64,000 bases of DNA from DATBGO01 sp963785765 (GTDB lineage: Bacteria > Actinomycetota > Actinomycetes > Streptosporangiales > Streptosporangiaceae). This document shows positions 24,824 through 34,028 of the stretch, one piece after another. The stretch is taken from the NCBI GenBank assembly GCA_963785765.1, contig CAWAWM010000002.1:806001-870000 (forward strand). Direction: 5' to 3'. The translations under genes were made by a program, and so were the position numbers. The notes below the pieces were generated by a model that saw only the letters and a list, made by a program, of their open reading frames with translations, was not told the DNA's origin and did not search any database. Numbering within the stretch: position 1 is the stretch's first letter; each line of letters starts with the position of its first letter.

Positions 24824-27607
24824 CCGTATCAGCCGCCGCCAGGTCAGGAGGCAGAAGACGATCCCGAGTACCACCATCCCGCCGATGTCCGTCAGCCAGG
24901 CGCGCGGAGTGTGCGCCCAGAGCGGGTCAGGCTTGGCTGGCTGGGGCGTGCCGGACTGGGGCGTGGCCGACTTGGGTGTCGCGGACTTGGGCGAGGCCCC
25001 GGCAGTTGTCGACGGGGCTGTCACCGCGGTCAAGGTGACTTTCGCCGATCCGGGTTTACCCGAAGCGGCCAGGCTGGCTGGGCCGGCGGCCGGCGCGCCG
25101 GCCGCCGAAACCCCGGCGCTGGGCACGATCACGTTGTAGTTCGCGGTGGCGGCGGTCGCGGCGAAGCCCCACCGGGACGGCGCCAGCCAGGCGAGCTGCT
25201 CGGCGCCGACCTTGCCGTTGACGGTGAACACCCCGCCGGACAGGATGATCTGCACCACCACGGCCACCAGCAGCAACGGCATCGTCTTTTCTGGCGTACT
25301 GCTCATCGACGAGAACACCAGCCCGAGGGCCATGGAGGTCAGGGCCAGGAATCCCGTCGCGATCAGTATTTCCAGCAGCGGCGCTGACTTCAGGAAGGCG
25401 CCGGTGGGCGGCATCGGCCGCCCGGCCAGCCCGAGCAGAACCAGCAGTATGGCTTGCACCGCGCTGATGAACCCCAGGACCAGGAGCTTGGACCACAGGT
25501 ACACGCCGGCCGACAGCCCGGCCGCTCGTTCCCTGGCATAGATATTGCGTTCCTTGACTATTTCCCCGACCGAGAGAAAGGCGCCGGTGAAACACGCGCT
25601 CATGACCAGGATCAGCAGTAGTCCCTGGGCATCGGCATTAGTCCCGGGCGCGCCGGCCAGCCCGTCCGGGGCGGGCATCAGCCGGACGGCGCCCGCCAGG
25701 ACGATCGGAGTCACCGCCAGCATGGCCAGGTACACCCGGCTCGATGCGATCACCGCCAGGTAGCGCCTGCACAGCGTGCTCAGCTGGGCGAACCGGTTCC
25801 TGGTGGCGGGCGGCGGCGCCGCCGCCTGGGCGCCCGCGCTGGCCGGGGCCGGGCTGCTCAGCTCGGCGGCGACGTACCGCTCGTGCGGTACCGACCTGCG
25901 GAACTCCCCGGCCCAGTCCCGGTTCGGCTCGGCATCGAAGGCCTGGAACACCTCGGCCCAGCCTGGCTTGCCGAAATACCGCAGGCCGTCCTCGGGCGGC
26001 CCGAAGTAGGCGACCTTGCCGCCAGGGACCAGGACGAGCAGCCGGTCGCAGAGGTTCAGATTGGCGACGCTGTGGGTGACCACGATGATCGTGCGGCCGT
26101 CGTGGGCCAGGTCGGCCATCATCTCCATGACGGACTTGTCCAGGCCCGGGTCAAGGCCGGACGTCGGCTCGTCCAGGAACAGCAGCGATGGCTTGGTCAG
26201 CAGCTCGAGCGCGACGTTGACGCGTTTCTGCTGGCCGCCGGACATGGCGGCGGTCCTGGTCTCCGCATGCTTGGTCAGCGAGAGTTCCTGGAGTACCTCG
26301 TCGATCCTGCGCTTGCGCTCGGCCTTGCTGGTATCGCGGGGGAACCGCAGCTCAGCCGCGTAGCCCAGGGCGCGCCGCGCGGTCAGCTGGGTATGCAGGA
26401 TGTTGTCCTGAGGCACCAGGCCGATCCGGTGCCGCAGCTCGGCGTAGTACGTGTACAGGTCGCGGTTGTCGTACAGGACGTTGCCCTCGGTCGCCGGGCT
26501 GGTGCCGGTCAGCGCCCCCAGCAGCGTCGACTTGCCCGCCCCGCTCGGGCCGATGACCCCGAGCAGGCAGCGCTCGCCGAGCGGAAAGCTGACGTGGTCG
26601 AGCAGCACCTTGCCGCTGGACAACCGCACGGTCAGGTCCCTGGCGGCCAGCGAGATGTCGCCGGTATCGATGAACGCCTGCAGCTCATCGCCGACCAGCC
26701 GGAATGTGGCCGGCCCGATGCTGATGATGTCCCGCTCGGTCACCGGGGCGGCGGTGACCCACTGCCCGTTGACGAACGTGCCATTGTGGCTGGCCAGGTC
26801 GACGATCTCGTAGCCGTGGCTGGTCTTCCGCAGTTCTGCGTGGTAGCGGGAGACACCCAGGTCGGAGACCACCACATCGTTGTCGGAGGCACGGCCGATC
26901 CGCAGCGTCTTGGTCGGCAGCTGCATGATCGCGCTGGGCTGGCGCACGATGCTCGATGCGGGCGCCGGCTGGGCCGGAAGGCCCGGGGCGGGCGCGCGCG
27001 GGGACCCCCAGTCGGCCGGGGGCATGGGCGGCCCGAGCGGGCTGTGCGCTGGCGGCCGCTGTACTGGCGGGCTCTGTACTGGCGGGCTTGCTACTGCCGG
27101 GCTCGGTGCTGGCGGGCTCGGTGCTGGCGGGGTGCGGGCCGCCCATTCGGCCGGTGCGGGCGGGCTGTGTACCGGCGGGCTCGGTGCTGGCGGGCCTTGG
27201 GCTGCCCAGTCGGCCCGCTGTGCTGGCGACGGGGTAGCCACGATGGCCGTGCCCATCGGCCCGGTGGCCGGAGCGGCCGGGGCCGGGGCGACCGAGCAGA
27301 GCACCGCCGCGCCGTCTTCCGGGTGACCGAGCCGCAGCATGCAGGCATCGGTGATGGGCACCCGATGGACGCGGCGGGAGTCCATGAAGGTCCCGTTAGT
27401 GCTGCCGTGGTCCTCCAGCAGCCAGCAGTCATGCTCGAGCCGGAGCACGGCATGGTTCCATGACACCCGCGAATCGTCGACCACGATGTCGGATGCCGGA
27501 TCACGGCCAATCTTGTAGGCGGGCCCCGCCTGCAGCCTCCGGTCGGACCCCTGCGTCCGGACGACAAGCGCCGGGGCGTTCGACGAGACTGCACCCTCGA
27601 TGGTCAT
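24803..27607 (-). CDS. FHA-FHA-ABC transporter fusion (ATPase plus ABC-2 membrane domain), Rv1747-like
   Basis: A 934-residue half-transporter. FHA domain 1 (about 30-105; YKIGRDPASD, SRVSWNHAVL, DHGSTNGTF) and FHA domain 2 (about 235-305; LRIGRASDND, LGVSRYHAEL, LASHNGTFVNG) read phosphothreonine. A repetitive Pro-rich linker joins them. The ATPase follows with Walker A IGPSGAGKSTLL (352-363), signature MSGGQQKRVN (455-464), Walker B LLFLDEPTSGLD (475-486) and H-loop VVTHSV. Membrane helices occupy about 615-930, ABCG-like. A Thr/Ala/Pro-rich extracellular loop of about 60 residues precedes the last helix. In Mycobacterium, Rv1747 is phosphorylated by PknF and its FHA domains bind the kinase; here a kinase gene is divergent, suggesting the same type of control. 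Confidence 0.93.
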   Translation of the reverse strand: MTIEGAVSSNAPALVVRTQGSDRRLQAGPAYKIGRDPASDIVVDDSRVSWNHAVLRLEHDCWLLEDHGSTNGTFMDSRRVHRVPITDACMLRLGHPEDGAAVLCSVAPAPAAPATGPMGTAIVATPSPAQRADWAAQGPPAPSPPVHSPPAPAEWAARTPPAPSPPAPSPAVASPPVQSPPVQRPPAHSPLGPPMPPADWGSPRAPAPGLPAQPAPASSIVRQPSAIMQLPTKTLRIGRASDNDVVVSDLGVSRYHAELRKTSHGYEIVDLASHNGTFVNGQWVTAAPVTERDIISIGPATFRLVGDELQAFIDTGDISLAARDLTVRLSSGKVLLDHVSFPLGERCLLGVIGPSGAGKSTLLGALTGTSPATEGNVLYDNRDLYTYYAELRHRIGLVPQDNILHTQLTARRALGYAAELRFPRDTSKAERKRRIDEVLQELSLTKHAETRTAAMSGGQQKRVNVALELLTKPSLLFLDEPTSGLDPGLDKSVMEMMADLAHDGRTIIVVTHSVANLNLCDRLLVLVPGGKVAYFGPPEDGLRYFGKPGWAEVFQAFDAEPNRDWAGEFRRSVPHERYVAAELSSPAPASAGAQAAAPPPATRNRFAQLSTLCRRYLAVIASSRVYLAMLAVTPIVLAGAVRLMPAPDGLAGAPGTNADAQGLLLILVMSACFTGAFLSVGEIVKERNIYARERAAGLSAGVYLWSKLLVLGFISAVQAILLVLLGLAGRPMPPTGAFLKSAPLLEILIATGFLALTSMALGLVFSSMSSTPEKTMPLLLVAVVVQIILSGGVFTVNGKVGAEQLAWLAPSRWGFAATAATANYNVIVPSAGVSAAGAPAAGPASLAASGKPGSAKVTLTAVTAPSTTAGASPKSATPKSATPQSGTPQPAKPDPLWAHTPRAWLTDIGGMVVLGIVFCLLTWRRLIRLNPGRG

Positions 27608-27904
27608 TGGATAACTCTAAGACGTGGCGGCCAAAAGCAGAATCCATGAATTAGCGGCGAGGCGTCCGCGCCGCCGCGACCCGCGATTGTCACTGCGGGT
27701 TAATCAAAGATGCGGCCAGCAATCCGGTTCGCCATGCTCAGCCCACGGCGCGGCGCGGCGCGGGTTGCAGGCAGTAGCGGCGGACAAGATACTTAAGAGC
27801 GCACCCGGCGGCTTTGCGACTGACCCCGCGATCCCGGAGCTTGCCGATGCGGCTTCCTTCGCTGTGGGGAGCAACGGGACCGGCAGGGAGGCGCTGGAGG
27901 CGCG

Positions 27905-30484
27905 GTGACTGAGGATTATCCTTCGGGGTCCGGCGAGTTCGCCGTGGGCGCCCAGATAGCCGGATACCGGCTCGAAGAGCAGATCGGCCGGGGCGGGATG
28001 GCGGTTGTCTACCGTGCTCTCGACATCCGGCTGGACCGGCACGTGGCGCTGAAGATCCTGGCCCCTGGCCTCGCCCTCGATGAGGCCTTCCGGCAGCGCT
28101 TCATCCGCGAGTCACGGGCCGCGGCTGCGGTCGACCATCCGCACATCATCCCGGTGTTCGACGCAGGCGAGGCCAACGGAGTCCTGTTCATCGCGATGCG
28201 CTACGTGCACGGCGGGGACGTGCGCACGCTACTGGACACCGACGGCCAGCTAGCCGCCGTCCGGGCCGCCGACATCATCACCCAGGTGGCCTCCGCGCTG
28301 GACGCGGCGCATTCGCACGGGCTGGTCCACCGGGACGTCAAGCCCGGCAACATGCTGCTTGACTCGACCTCAGGCAGCGGCCGCCAGGATCACGTCTACC
28401 TGTCCGACTTCGGCCTCAGCAAGCAGTCCCTGTCGGTAACCGGGCTGACCTCTACCGGCCAGTTCCTGGGCACGCTCGACTATGTCGCCCCCGAGCAGAT
28501 CGAGGGGCGCCAGGTCGACGGCCGGGCGGACCTTTACGCACTGGCCTGCGCCTCCTTCGAGATGCTCTGCGGTGCGCCGCCGTTCCGGCGGGACCAGGGC
28601 CTGGCCGTGGTCTGGGCGCAGCTATCCGAGCCGCCGCCGTCGCTGCGCGCCCGCCGGGCCGACCTGCCCGAGGCGGTCGACGCGGTGCTGGCCAAGGCGA
28701 TGGCAAAGGCACCGGCGGACCGCTACCCGACCTGCCTCGCGTTCGCCGCGGCCCTGCGCGAGGCGCTCGGCCTCCTGGTGCCAGGTTTCGAAGCCCCGGG
28801 TAGTCCGGAAGGTGGCCGGCCCGCCGGAGGCCTCCCTACCGGAGGCCCGCCTGCGGCAGGCCCGGCCGCCGCCGCGGCAGCAGGCAGCTGGCCGGAGCCC
28901 CGGGCGCACCCGCCGACTGAGATCTCGACCCCTGGCCAGGCGGCAGCGGCCGGAGCGGGCGAGACTGCGGCGGCCGCGGGCGCCATGGGAGCGGTCGCCG
29001 GCGGGCCGCCCGCGGGCAGCGGTCCAGGTACCGGCCCGGGCAACGCGTCGGGCGCGAGGTCCGATGCCAGGTCGGCCGCGGAGCTTCCTGCCGAGCCGCC
29101 GACCGCGGGATTCCGCATCTCCAGGCCGACCACGCCCGGTCAGACCGAGCAGGCCAGCTACTCGTCGGGGCGGGCCAGTTACCCCAGGGCAGGCCAGGCC
29201 GGTTACCAACAGTCAGCGGGCTACAGCGGTCACCCGCCGGGCGCGCAGGGCGGTTACCCGCAGCGGCGCCGTCCATGGTGGCGGTCGCCGGCCGCGGTCA
29301 TCATCGCGTGCGTGGTCGTCCTCGGCGCAGCGGGCGGGGCCTTCGCGGCGCTGCATGGCGGTGGCGGCGGTGGCGGCGGCACGGACGGGGGCAGCACGAC
29401 GACCGCGGCCGTGCTGCCGGGCTGCGGCACCGCGGTGGCAACCGCTCCGGCGCTGTCCAAAGTCCGCACCGCAAGGGTGTCCGTCGGCGGTAACCCCTTC
29501 ATGGTGGAGGCCGCGCCGGGCGGCACTTACTCCTTCGTCACGCTCGGCAACTCTATTGCGGTGCTGAAGAACGGCGGTTCGCTCGCCCCGACGGTATTCA
29601 GCACGTTCTCCGCACCCGGAGCCAAGCGTGGCGAGGCGATAACGCCCAACGGCAAGTACCTGCTCGCCGCGGCGGGCAGCGGCGCCATAGTGATCAACGT
29701 GGCCGACGCCGAGCAAGGCAGCGGCAGCCCGATCACCGGCATGCTCACCAGCCCGTACGGCAAGGGCGCGGTGGAGGTGGCGATCTCGCCCGATAACAAG
29801 TTCGCCTTTGTCACTCTGCAAGACAGTGCCGACATGGTGGTCTTCAACCTGGCCAGCGCGCTGACCAACGGCTTCGGCCCGTCCGACGTGGTGGGGAGGA
29901 TCAAGCTCGGCCAGCAGCCGGTGGGGATGGCCATCTCGCCGGACGGAAACTGGCTGTATGTGACGAGCATGGCGCGGATCAAGACGCCGCACCCGTCTCA
30001 GGGCACGATCACGGTGATTGACCTTCATCGCGCCGAGGTCAAGCCTTCATCGGCAGTCACGTCGGTGGCGACGGCGGGCTGCAGCCCGGTCCGGGTGCTG
30101 GCGTCGGGCGATCATGTCTGGGTGACCAGCAGGGAAAGTGACACGCTGCTGTGCTTCTCCGCCACCAGCTTGCGCAGCAACCCGGCGCATTCGCTGATCG
30201 CCAGGGTCAACGTGGGCGCTGCCCCGCTGGGCGCGGTCATGGTCTCCAACGGCAGCCTTATCCTGGTCGCCAACTCCGATCTGCATAACCAGCCGGGCGC
30301 CACCTCGAGCATCGCGGTAATCAGTACGTCGGCAGCGCTAGCCGGACGTCATGCCCTGCTCGGCGTGATCGCCACCGGACTGGTGCCCCGCGACTTCGCG
30401 CTCGATCCCGGGGGCAACACGGTGCTGGTCACGAACAGCAATTCGGGCTCGGTGCAGGCCATCAACGTCGGCAGCCTGCCATGA
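27905..30484 (+). CDS. Membrane Ser/Thr protein kinase with beta-propeller sensor (PknD-like)
   Basis: Kinase domain residues 21-285: P-loop IGRGGMAVVYRA, Lys50 in VALKIL, catalytic loop VHRDVKPGNMLL (Asp144), DFG at 168-170 and APE at 195-197. An Ala/Gly/Pro-rich juxtamembrane region of about 150 residues follows, with Ser/Tyr-rich repeats, then one membrane helix (AAVIIACVVVLGAAGGAFAAL) and a poly-Gly spacer. The 370-residue extracellular part has YVTN/NHL-type blades (ITPNGKYLLAAAG, ISPDNKFAFVTLQD, ISPDGNWLYVTS, VLVTNSNSGSVQAINV). All catalytic residues are present. GTG start with GGAGG close by. Divergent from the FHA-ABC gene. Confidence 0.95.
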   Translation: MTEDYPSGSGEFAVGAQIAGYRLEEQIGRGGMAVVYRALDIRLDRHVALKILAPGLALDEAFRQRFIRESRAAAAVDHPHIIPVFDAGEANGVLFIAMRYVHGGDVRTLLDTDGQLAAVRAADIITQVASALDAAHSHGLVHRDVKPGNMLLDSTSGSGRQDHVYLSDFGLSKQSLSVTGLTSTGQFLGTLDYVAPEQIEGRQVDGRADLYALACASFEMLCGAPPFRRDQGLAVVWAQLSEPPPSLRARRADLPEAVDAVLAKAMAKAPADRYPTCLAFAAALREALGLLVPGFEAPGSPEGGRPAGGLPTGGPPAAGPAAAAAAGSWPEPRAHPPTEISTPGQAAAAGAGETAAAAGAMGAVAGGPPAGSGPGTGPGNASGARSDARSAAELPAEPPTAGFRISRPTTPGQTEQASYSSGRASYPRAGQAGYQQSAGYSGHPPGAQGGYPQRRRPWWRSPAAVIIACVVVLGAAGGAFAALHGGGGGGGGTDGGSTTTAAVLPGCGTAVATAPALSKVRTARVSVGGNPFMVEAAPGGTYSFVTLGNSIAVLKNGGSLAPTVFSTFSAPGAKRGEAITPNGKYLLAAAGSGAIVINVADAEQGSGSPITGMLTSPYGKGAVEVAISPDNKFAFVTLQDSADMVVFNLASALTNGFGPSDVVGRIKLGQQPVGMAISPDGNWLYVTSMARIKTPHPSQGTITVIDLHRAEVKPSSAVTSVATAGCSPVRVLASGDHVWVTSRESDTLLCFSATSLRSNPAHSLIARVNVGAAPLGAVMVSNGSLILVANSDLHNQPGATSSIAVISTSAALAGRHALLGVIATGLVPRDFALDPGGNTVLVTNSNSGSVQAINVGSLP

Positions 30485-30489
30485 CGGGT

Positions 30490-30511
30490 GCCGCCCGCCG
30501 CGGCGGGCGGC
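30490..30511 (+). terminator. Perfect 22-nt palindrome after the kinase gene
   Basis: GCCGCCCGCCG is followed immediately by its exact reverse complement, starting 5 nt after the kinase stop codon. It would form a very stable stem with no U-tract; termination is inferred from position. Confidence 0.65.
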
Positions 30512-30641
30512 CGCGGTCTGCAGGCTGCGGCCCGGTGCGCGAAAGGGGCGCCCGCCATGCCCTGCCCATGTCATAGCATCGGCTCATGAAACGCGCCGGG
30601 GCGGCGGGAAACGCCGCACCGCTGCCGGTCCAGGCAGCTGT

Positions 30642-31370
30642 GTGAGCGGGTACCAGACCGCCCGGCCGGGCCGCCGGCCCCGGTCCCGTCGGCGGCGCAC
30701 CACCGCCCTGACTATCGTGGTCGTCCTGGTCGCCCTCCTCGTCGCGTTGGATTTCGGCGCCAAGGCGATCGCCGAGAGCGAGGTCGCCTCGCAGATTCAA
30801 AAGCAGGGCATCTCGCAGAAGCCGGCCGTGTCAATCTCCGGATTCCCGTTCCTGACACAGGTCATCACCCGGGATATTCACAGCATGCAGATCTCCTGGC
30901 ACGACCTGCCCGAGGGGCCGGTCACGTTCAAGAGCATCAATGCCGTTCTTAACGGTGTTCACATCAACTCCAGCTTCAACGGCGCGACGGTCAGCCAGCT
31001 CACCGGAACCGCCCTGATCACCTTCGGTGAGCTCTCCAACGCGGTCTCGTCACAGGTCGGTGCGCTTGGCTCGCTGGGCGGGGCCGGACTCACGCTGTCG
31101 CAGGCTGGTCCCGACGAGGTGAAAGCCAACCTGGACCTGCTCATCACCAGCGCCTCCGCCACCTGGCGGGTCAGCAGGCTTTCCGGCAACCGTCTCAACA
31201 TCCAGCTGGTCGACAGCAGCGGGCTGCCGTCCCAGCTGCTGGACTCGGTGCGGAACATCACCGTCCCGTTGTCCGGCATTCCGCTGCATCTGCAGGTTCA
31301 GAGCGTCAGCATTACACCGGCAGGCATTGTCGGCACTCTGACCGGCCAGAACGTTACTTTCGGCGGCTGA
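30642..31370 (+). CDS. DUF2993 (LmeA family) envelope protein
   Basis: The N-terminus is basic (RPGRRPRSRRRRTT), then one membrane helix (ALTIVVVLVALLVALDFGAKA) anchors or exports the protein. The rest matches DUF2993: SGFPFLTQVITRDIHSMQIS, then NAVLNGV, and a beta-rich ending SVSITPAGIVGTLTG. In mycobacteria LmeA acts in lipomannan elongation in the cell envelope; the role here is by homology only. It follows the kinase by 157 nt behind a terminator-like palindrome. GTG start. Confidence 0.85.
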   Translation: MSGYQTARPGRRPRSRRRRTTALTIVVVLVALLVALDFGAKAIAESEVASQIQKQGISQKPAVSISGFPFLTQVITRDIHSMQISWHDLPEGPVTFKSINAVLNGVHINSSFNGATVSQLTGTALITFGELSNAVSSQVGALGSLGGAGLTLSQAGPDEVKANLDLLITSASATWRVSRLSGNRLNIQLVDSSGLPSQLLDSVRNITVPLSGIPLHLQVQSVSITPAGIVGTLTGQNVTFGG

Positions 31371-31379
31371 GAGGCGGGC

Positions 31380-31892
31380 TCACAGGCTCGGCGGCTGGGT
31401 ATGGCCGAGGCCGGTCACGCCGTCCAGCTGCTCGCGCAGGATATCGGCCTGACCCGCGTGCCTGGCTGTCTCCCAGATCATCCGGCCCACAATCCAGCGC
31501 AGGCTGAGCTCGGCCCGGCGCGCGGCGCGGTCGTTCAGGTCAGCCGCCGCGACGATATCCCGGCTCGTCCCGCACTCCGCGGCGTAGAAATCCAGCACCG
31601 CCTGCGTGCTCTCGCCCGGGGAAATCCGGAACTCGGCGTCCGGGTCGGTATCTGTCCACGGGTACCCGACGTCGCGGCCCGCGAAATTGTCCTGGAACCA
31701 CCAGCGTTCCGCGTAGGCGAGGTGCTTGACGATGCCGAGGATGCTGGTCGGCGAGATGACCAGCCGGGCCCGCAGATCGTCATCGGAGCAGCCTGCGCAA
31801 ATGGACGTGACCGCGGCGCGCTGGAGGTCGAGCAGGGCCAGTAATGTCCGCCGTTCGTCAGCCGCAAAGGGGACATCTGGTAGGTATTCCAT
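31380..31892 (-). CDS. DinB superfamily protein (DUF664)
   Basis: A 170-residue four-helix protein. It shows ERRTLLALLDLQRAAV, ISPTSILGIVKHLAYAERWW with the His that normally coordinates the metal in DinB-like proteins, FAGRDVGYPW, and a last helix IVGRMIWETARHAGQADILREQ containing the second metal-binding His pair. This family includes mycothiol- and bacillithiol-dependent S-transferases. A mycothiol link is plausible given mshA, but the exact substrate is not indicated. It is convergent with the DUF2993 gene, with only 9 nt between stops. Confidence 0.85.
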   Translation of the reverse strand: MEYLPDVPFAADERRTLLALLDLQRAAVTSICAGCSDDDLRARLVISPTSILGIVKHLAYAERWWFQDNFAGRDVGYPWTDTDPDAEFRISPGESTQAVLDFYAAECGTSRDIVAAADLNDRAARRAELSLRWIVGRMIWETARHAGQADILREQLDGVTGLGHTQPPSL

Positions 31893-31927
31893 ATAAGAGT
31901 TCTATCCCCTGCGCCCGGCCGGGCGCA

Positions 31928-33142
31928 TCAAACCAGGCTCTGCGGCGGCGTAGCGGGCACCTCGGGCAGCACGGTGTCGAAATACGAGCGCACGGCCGCC
32001 GTCGTCCCCACGTCCCGGCCCGCTTCCTCCGACAGGTACCAGCGATGCTCGAGGATCTCGTGGAAGATCTCGGCCGGAGCCAGCCGCCCGCGCAAGCTCG
32101 CCGGGATCGAGGCCATAACCGGGTCGTACACCTCCTCGAGCCAGCGATTGGCCGCCACGATCTCCGAGACCGGCCCGCCACCGGAGAGCTCCAGGTAGCC
32201 GCGGAAGCTCGCGATGTCGTTGAGCAGTCTTCGGGCCTGGTTCTCCTCCACATTGAGCCCGGTACGCAGGAAGAGCTGGCGGCTGTGATGGCCGGAATCA
32301 GCGACCTTGGTCCGCACCCGCAGCCGGTTGCCGTCCGGCGCGCTGATGATCTCCACCTCGTCTGCGTCGAAGCCGAGTTCGTTGATCCTGCGCAGTCGCT
32401 CCGCGATCCGGTAGCGCTGATCGTCGGGGTGCAGGATCTCCTCGCGGGTCAGCTCCTCCCACAGACCCTCGTACCTGAGCACCAGCTCATCGGCGATGTG
32501 CAGGGGATCGACCTCGGGCGGCAGCAGCTGCCCGGCCTGCAGGTCAAGCAGCTCCCCGCAGACCCGTTCCTGCGCGAGGTCGACGTCATACTGCCGCTGG
32601 CCAGCGGTCAGCGACGGATGCTGCTCGCTGGTCTCGGCATCGACCAGGTAGGCCTCCAAGGCCCCGGCGTCGAGCCGGAACAGGGTGTTGGACAGCGAGC
32701 AGTCACCCCAGAAGAAGCCGGACAGGTGCAGCCGCACGAGGAGCTGGACCATGGCATCGAGCAGCTTCTCGGTCGGCTGGCCGCCGCGGGGATTGGAGAA
32801 GAGCGCCCGGTAGGTGGTGGAGAAGTTGAGGAACCTGGTGACCAGAATGGCCTCGGCGTCCGGGCCGCGGTCAACGACCACCCCGACCACCTCGACGGCC
32901 GGAATGCTCTGCTCGGACAGCGCCCGGAGCAGCCGGTACTCACGCCTGGCCAGCCGTTCGGTGATGGCCTTGAGCGCATAGAGCACGCCGCCGTCACTGA
33001 CGAAGCGGACGATGTGCCGCGAGATGCCGCGCTGCCGGATCTCGACCAGCCGTTCGTCCTGCCATTCCTCGAGCGGCTCAGCCCAGGGCAAGGTCAAGAG
33101 CCCTGCGGCCTCGTCCGCAGGCGGGCTGAAAACGAACTTCAT
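31928..33142 (-). CDS. DUF4032 domain protein, kinase-fold related
   Basis: Starting at MKFVFSPPADEAAG, the protein has 404 residues. It contains a kinase-like region: GVLYALKAITERLARREY (a Lys candidate), LLVRLHLSGFFWGDCSLSNTLF (resembling the HxD...N loop of lipopolysaccharide kinases, with WGDCSLSN), and AYLVDAETSEQ in place of DFG. The C-terminal half matches DUF4032 (EVEIISAPDGNRLRVRTKV, YLELSGGGPVSEIVAANRW, EIFHEILEHRWYLSEEAGRD). It is probably soluble. Whether it phosphorylates anything is unknown. The frame runs further upstream, but the added residues look non-coding. Confidence 0.85.
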   Translation of the reverse strand: MKFVFSPPADEAAGLLTLPWAEPLEEWQDERLVEIRQRGISRHIVRFVSDGGVLYALKAITERLARREYRLLRALSEQSIPAVEVVGVVVDRGPDAEAILVTRFLNFSTTYRALFSNPRGGQPTEKLLDAMVQLLVRLHLSGFFWGDCSLSNTLFRLDAGALEAYLVDAETSEQHPSLTAGQRQYDVDLAQERVCGELLDLQAGQLLPPEVDPLHIADELVLRYEGLWEELTREEILHPDDQRYRIAERLRRINELGFDADEVEIISAPDGNRLRVRTKVADSGHHSRQLFLRTGLNVEENQARRLLNDIASFRGYLELSGGGPVSEIVAANRWLEEVYDPVMASIPASLRGRLAPAEIFHEILEHRWYLSEEAGRDVGTTAAVRSYFDTVLPEVPATPPQSLV

Positions 33143-33451
33143 CAGCGGTCCGATCTTCGGCGGTCGGCATCGGCTGGGCGGGACCTGGCCGGTCTCCTTG
33201 GCCGCCGGTGGCGGGCGGTACCCGGCCCGCCCGCGCGCCGCTGCGATGCCGATCTGTTGCGCCGTCGTTTCCGGTTGGTATGCATGCTTAATGTAGCGTC
33301 CGGGTGATCGCGAAGGACTCGGCGATCGCCACGGATCCCGGCGGCGCCCGGCCACGCTTTTCTTACCTGATCATGGAAACAGCCCATCCGGCTTCGGGCA
33401 TGCCTGGTGCCCGGCCCACGGCGGCGGCGCCGGCCGATGCGAAGGAGGACG

Positions 33452-33967
33452 ATGAAGACGATCATCGCTGCGGCTGCAGCCTTGTTCATGTGGGCAGGCA
33501 TGGCGCCAGCCGCGGCAGCCTCGGTGTCCGGCGCGGCAGCTTCGGTGTCCGGCGCGGCAGCAACTCCTGCGTCCGGCGCGCCAGCCTCGGTACCGCCCGC
33601 AGCAGCTCGGCCGGTCGTCTACGACTGCGACGGGTGGCGCCACGGACAGTCCAGGATCCGCCGGCTCTACCTCACCTGCGACGCGAGCGTGATCGTCACG
33701 GTGGCGGGCTGGAAGTACTGGACAGCGGTCTCGGCCCGGTCCCGGGGCGGCAAGCTCGCGGTGAATACCTGCCAGCCTGACTGCGCGGCGGGTCATTACC
33801 GGAAGTATCCGGGCACCTTGATCTTCTACCGGGCACGGTCCCGCCATGGGGTCAGGTACTTCACCCGGCTGCGGCTGCGCTACTGGCATGGCCGGTTCCG
33901 CAGCTACGTCTACCGCTGGGCAACGTACCCGGGCGGCACCAGGCCGGTCTGGGTCGGCGGTCCCTGA
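33452..33967 (+). CDS. Small secreted Cys-containing protein, unknown
   Basis: AGGAGG lies just before the ATG at 33452. A signal peptide (MKTIIAAAAALFMWAGMAPA) is followed by two exact tandem copies of a seven-residue unit ASVSGAA, encoded by a 21-bp DNA duplication at about 33510-33551. The mature protein contains four Cys (YDCDGW, LTCDAS, NTCQPDCAAGH), likely paired, and is rich in Arg/Tyr/Trp with many beta-strand-like stretches (KYPGTLIFYRARSRHGVRYF). The family is not recognised. Possibly a cell-surface or secreted binding protein. Confidence 0.7.
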   Translation: MKTIIAAAAALFMWAGMAPAAAASVSGAAASVSGAAATPASGAPASVPPAAARPVVYDCDGWRHGQSRIRRLYLTCDASVIVTVAGWKYWTAVSARSRGGKLAVNTCQPDCAAGHYRKYPGTLIFYRARSRHGVRYFTRLRLRYWHGRFRSYVYRWATYPGGTRPVWVGGP

Positions 33968-34028
33968 CCAGCCAGCGCCCGGAGTGCACCCTTCCGGGGG
34001 CCGGGCCAGCGGCCGTAGCGTTGGCGCC

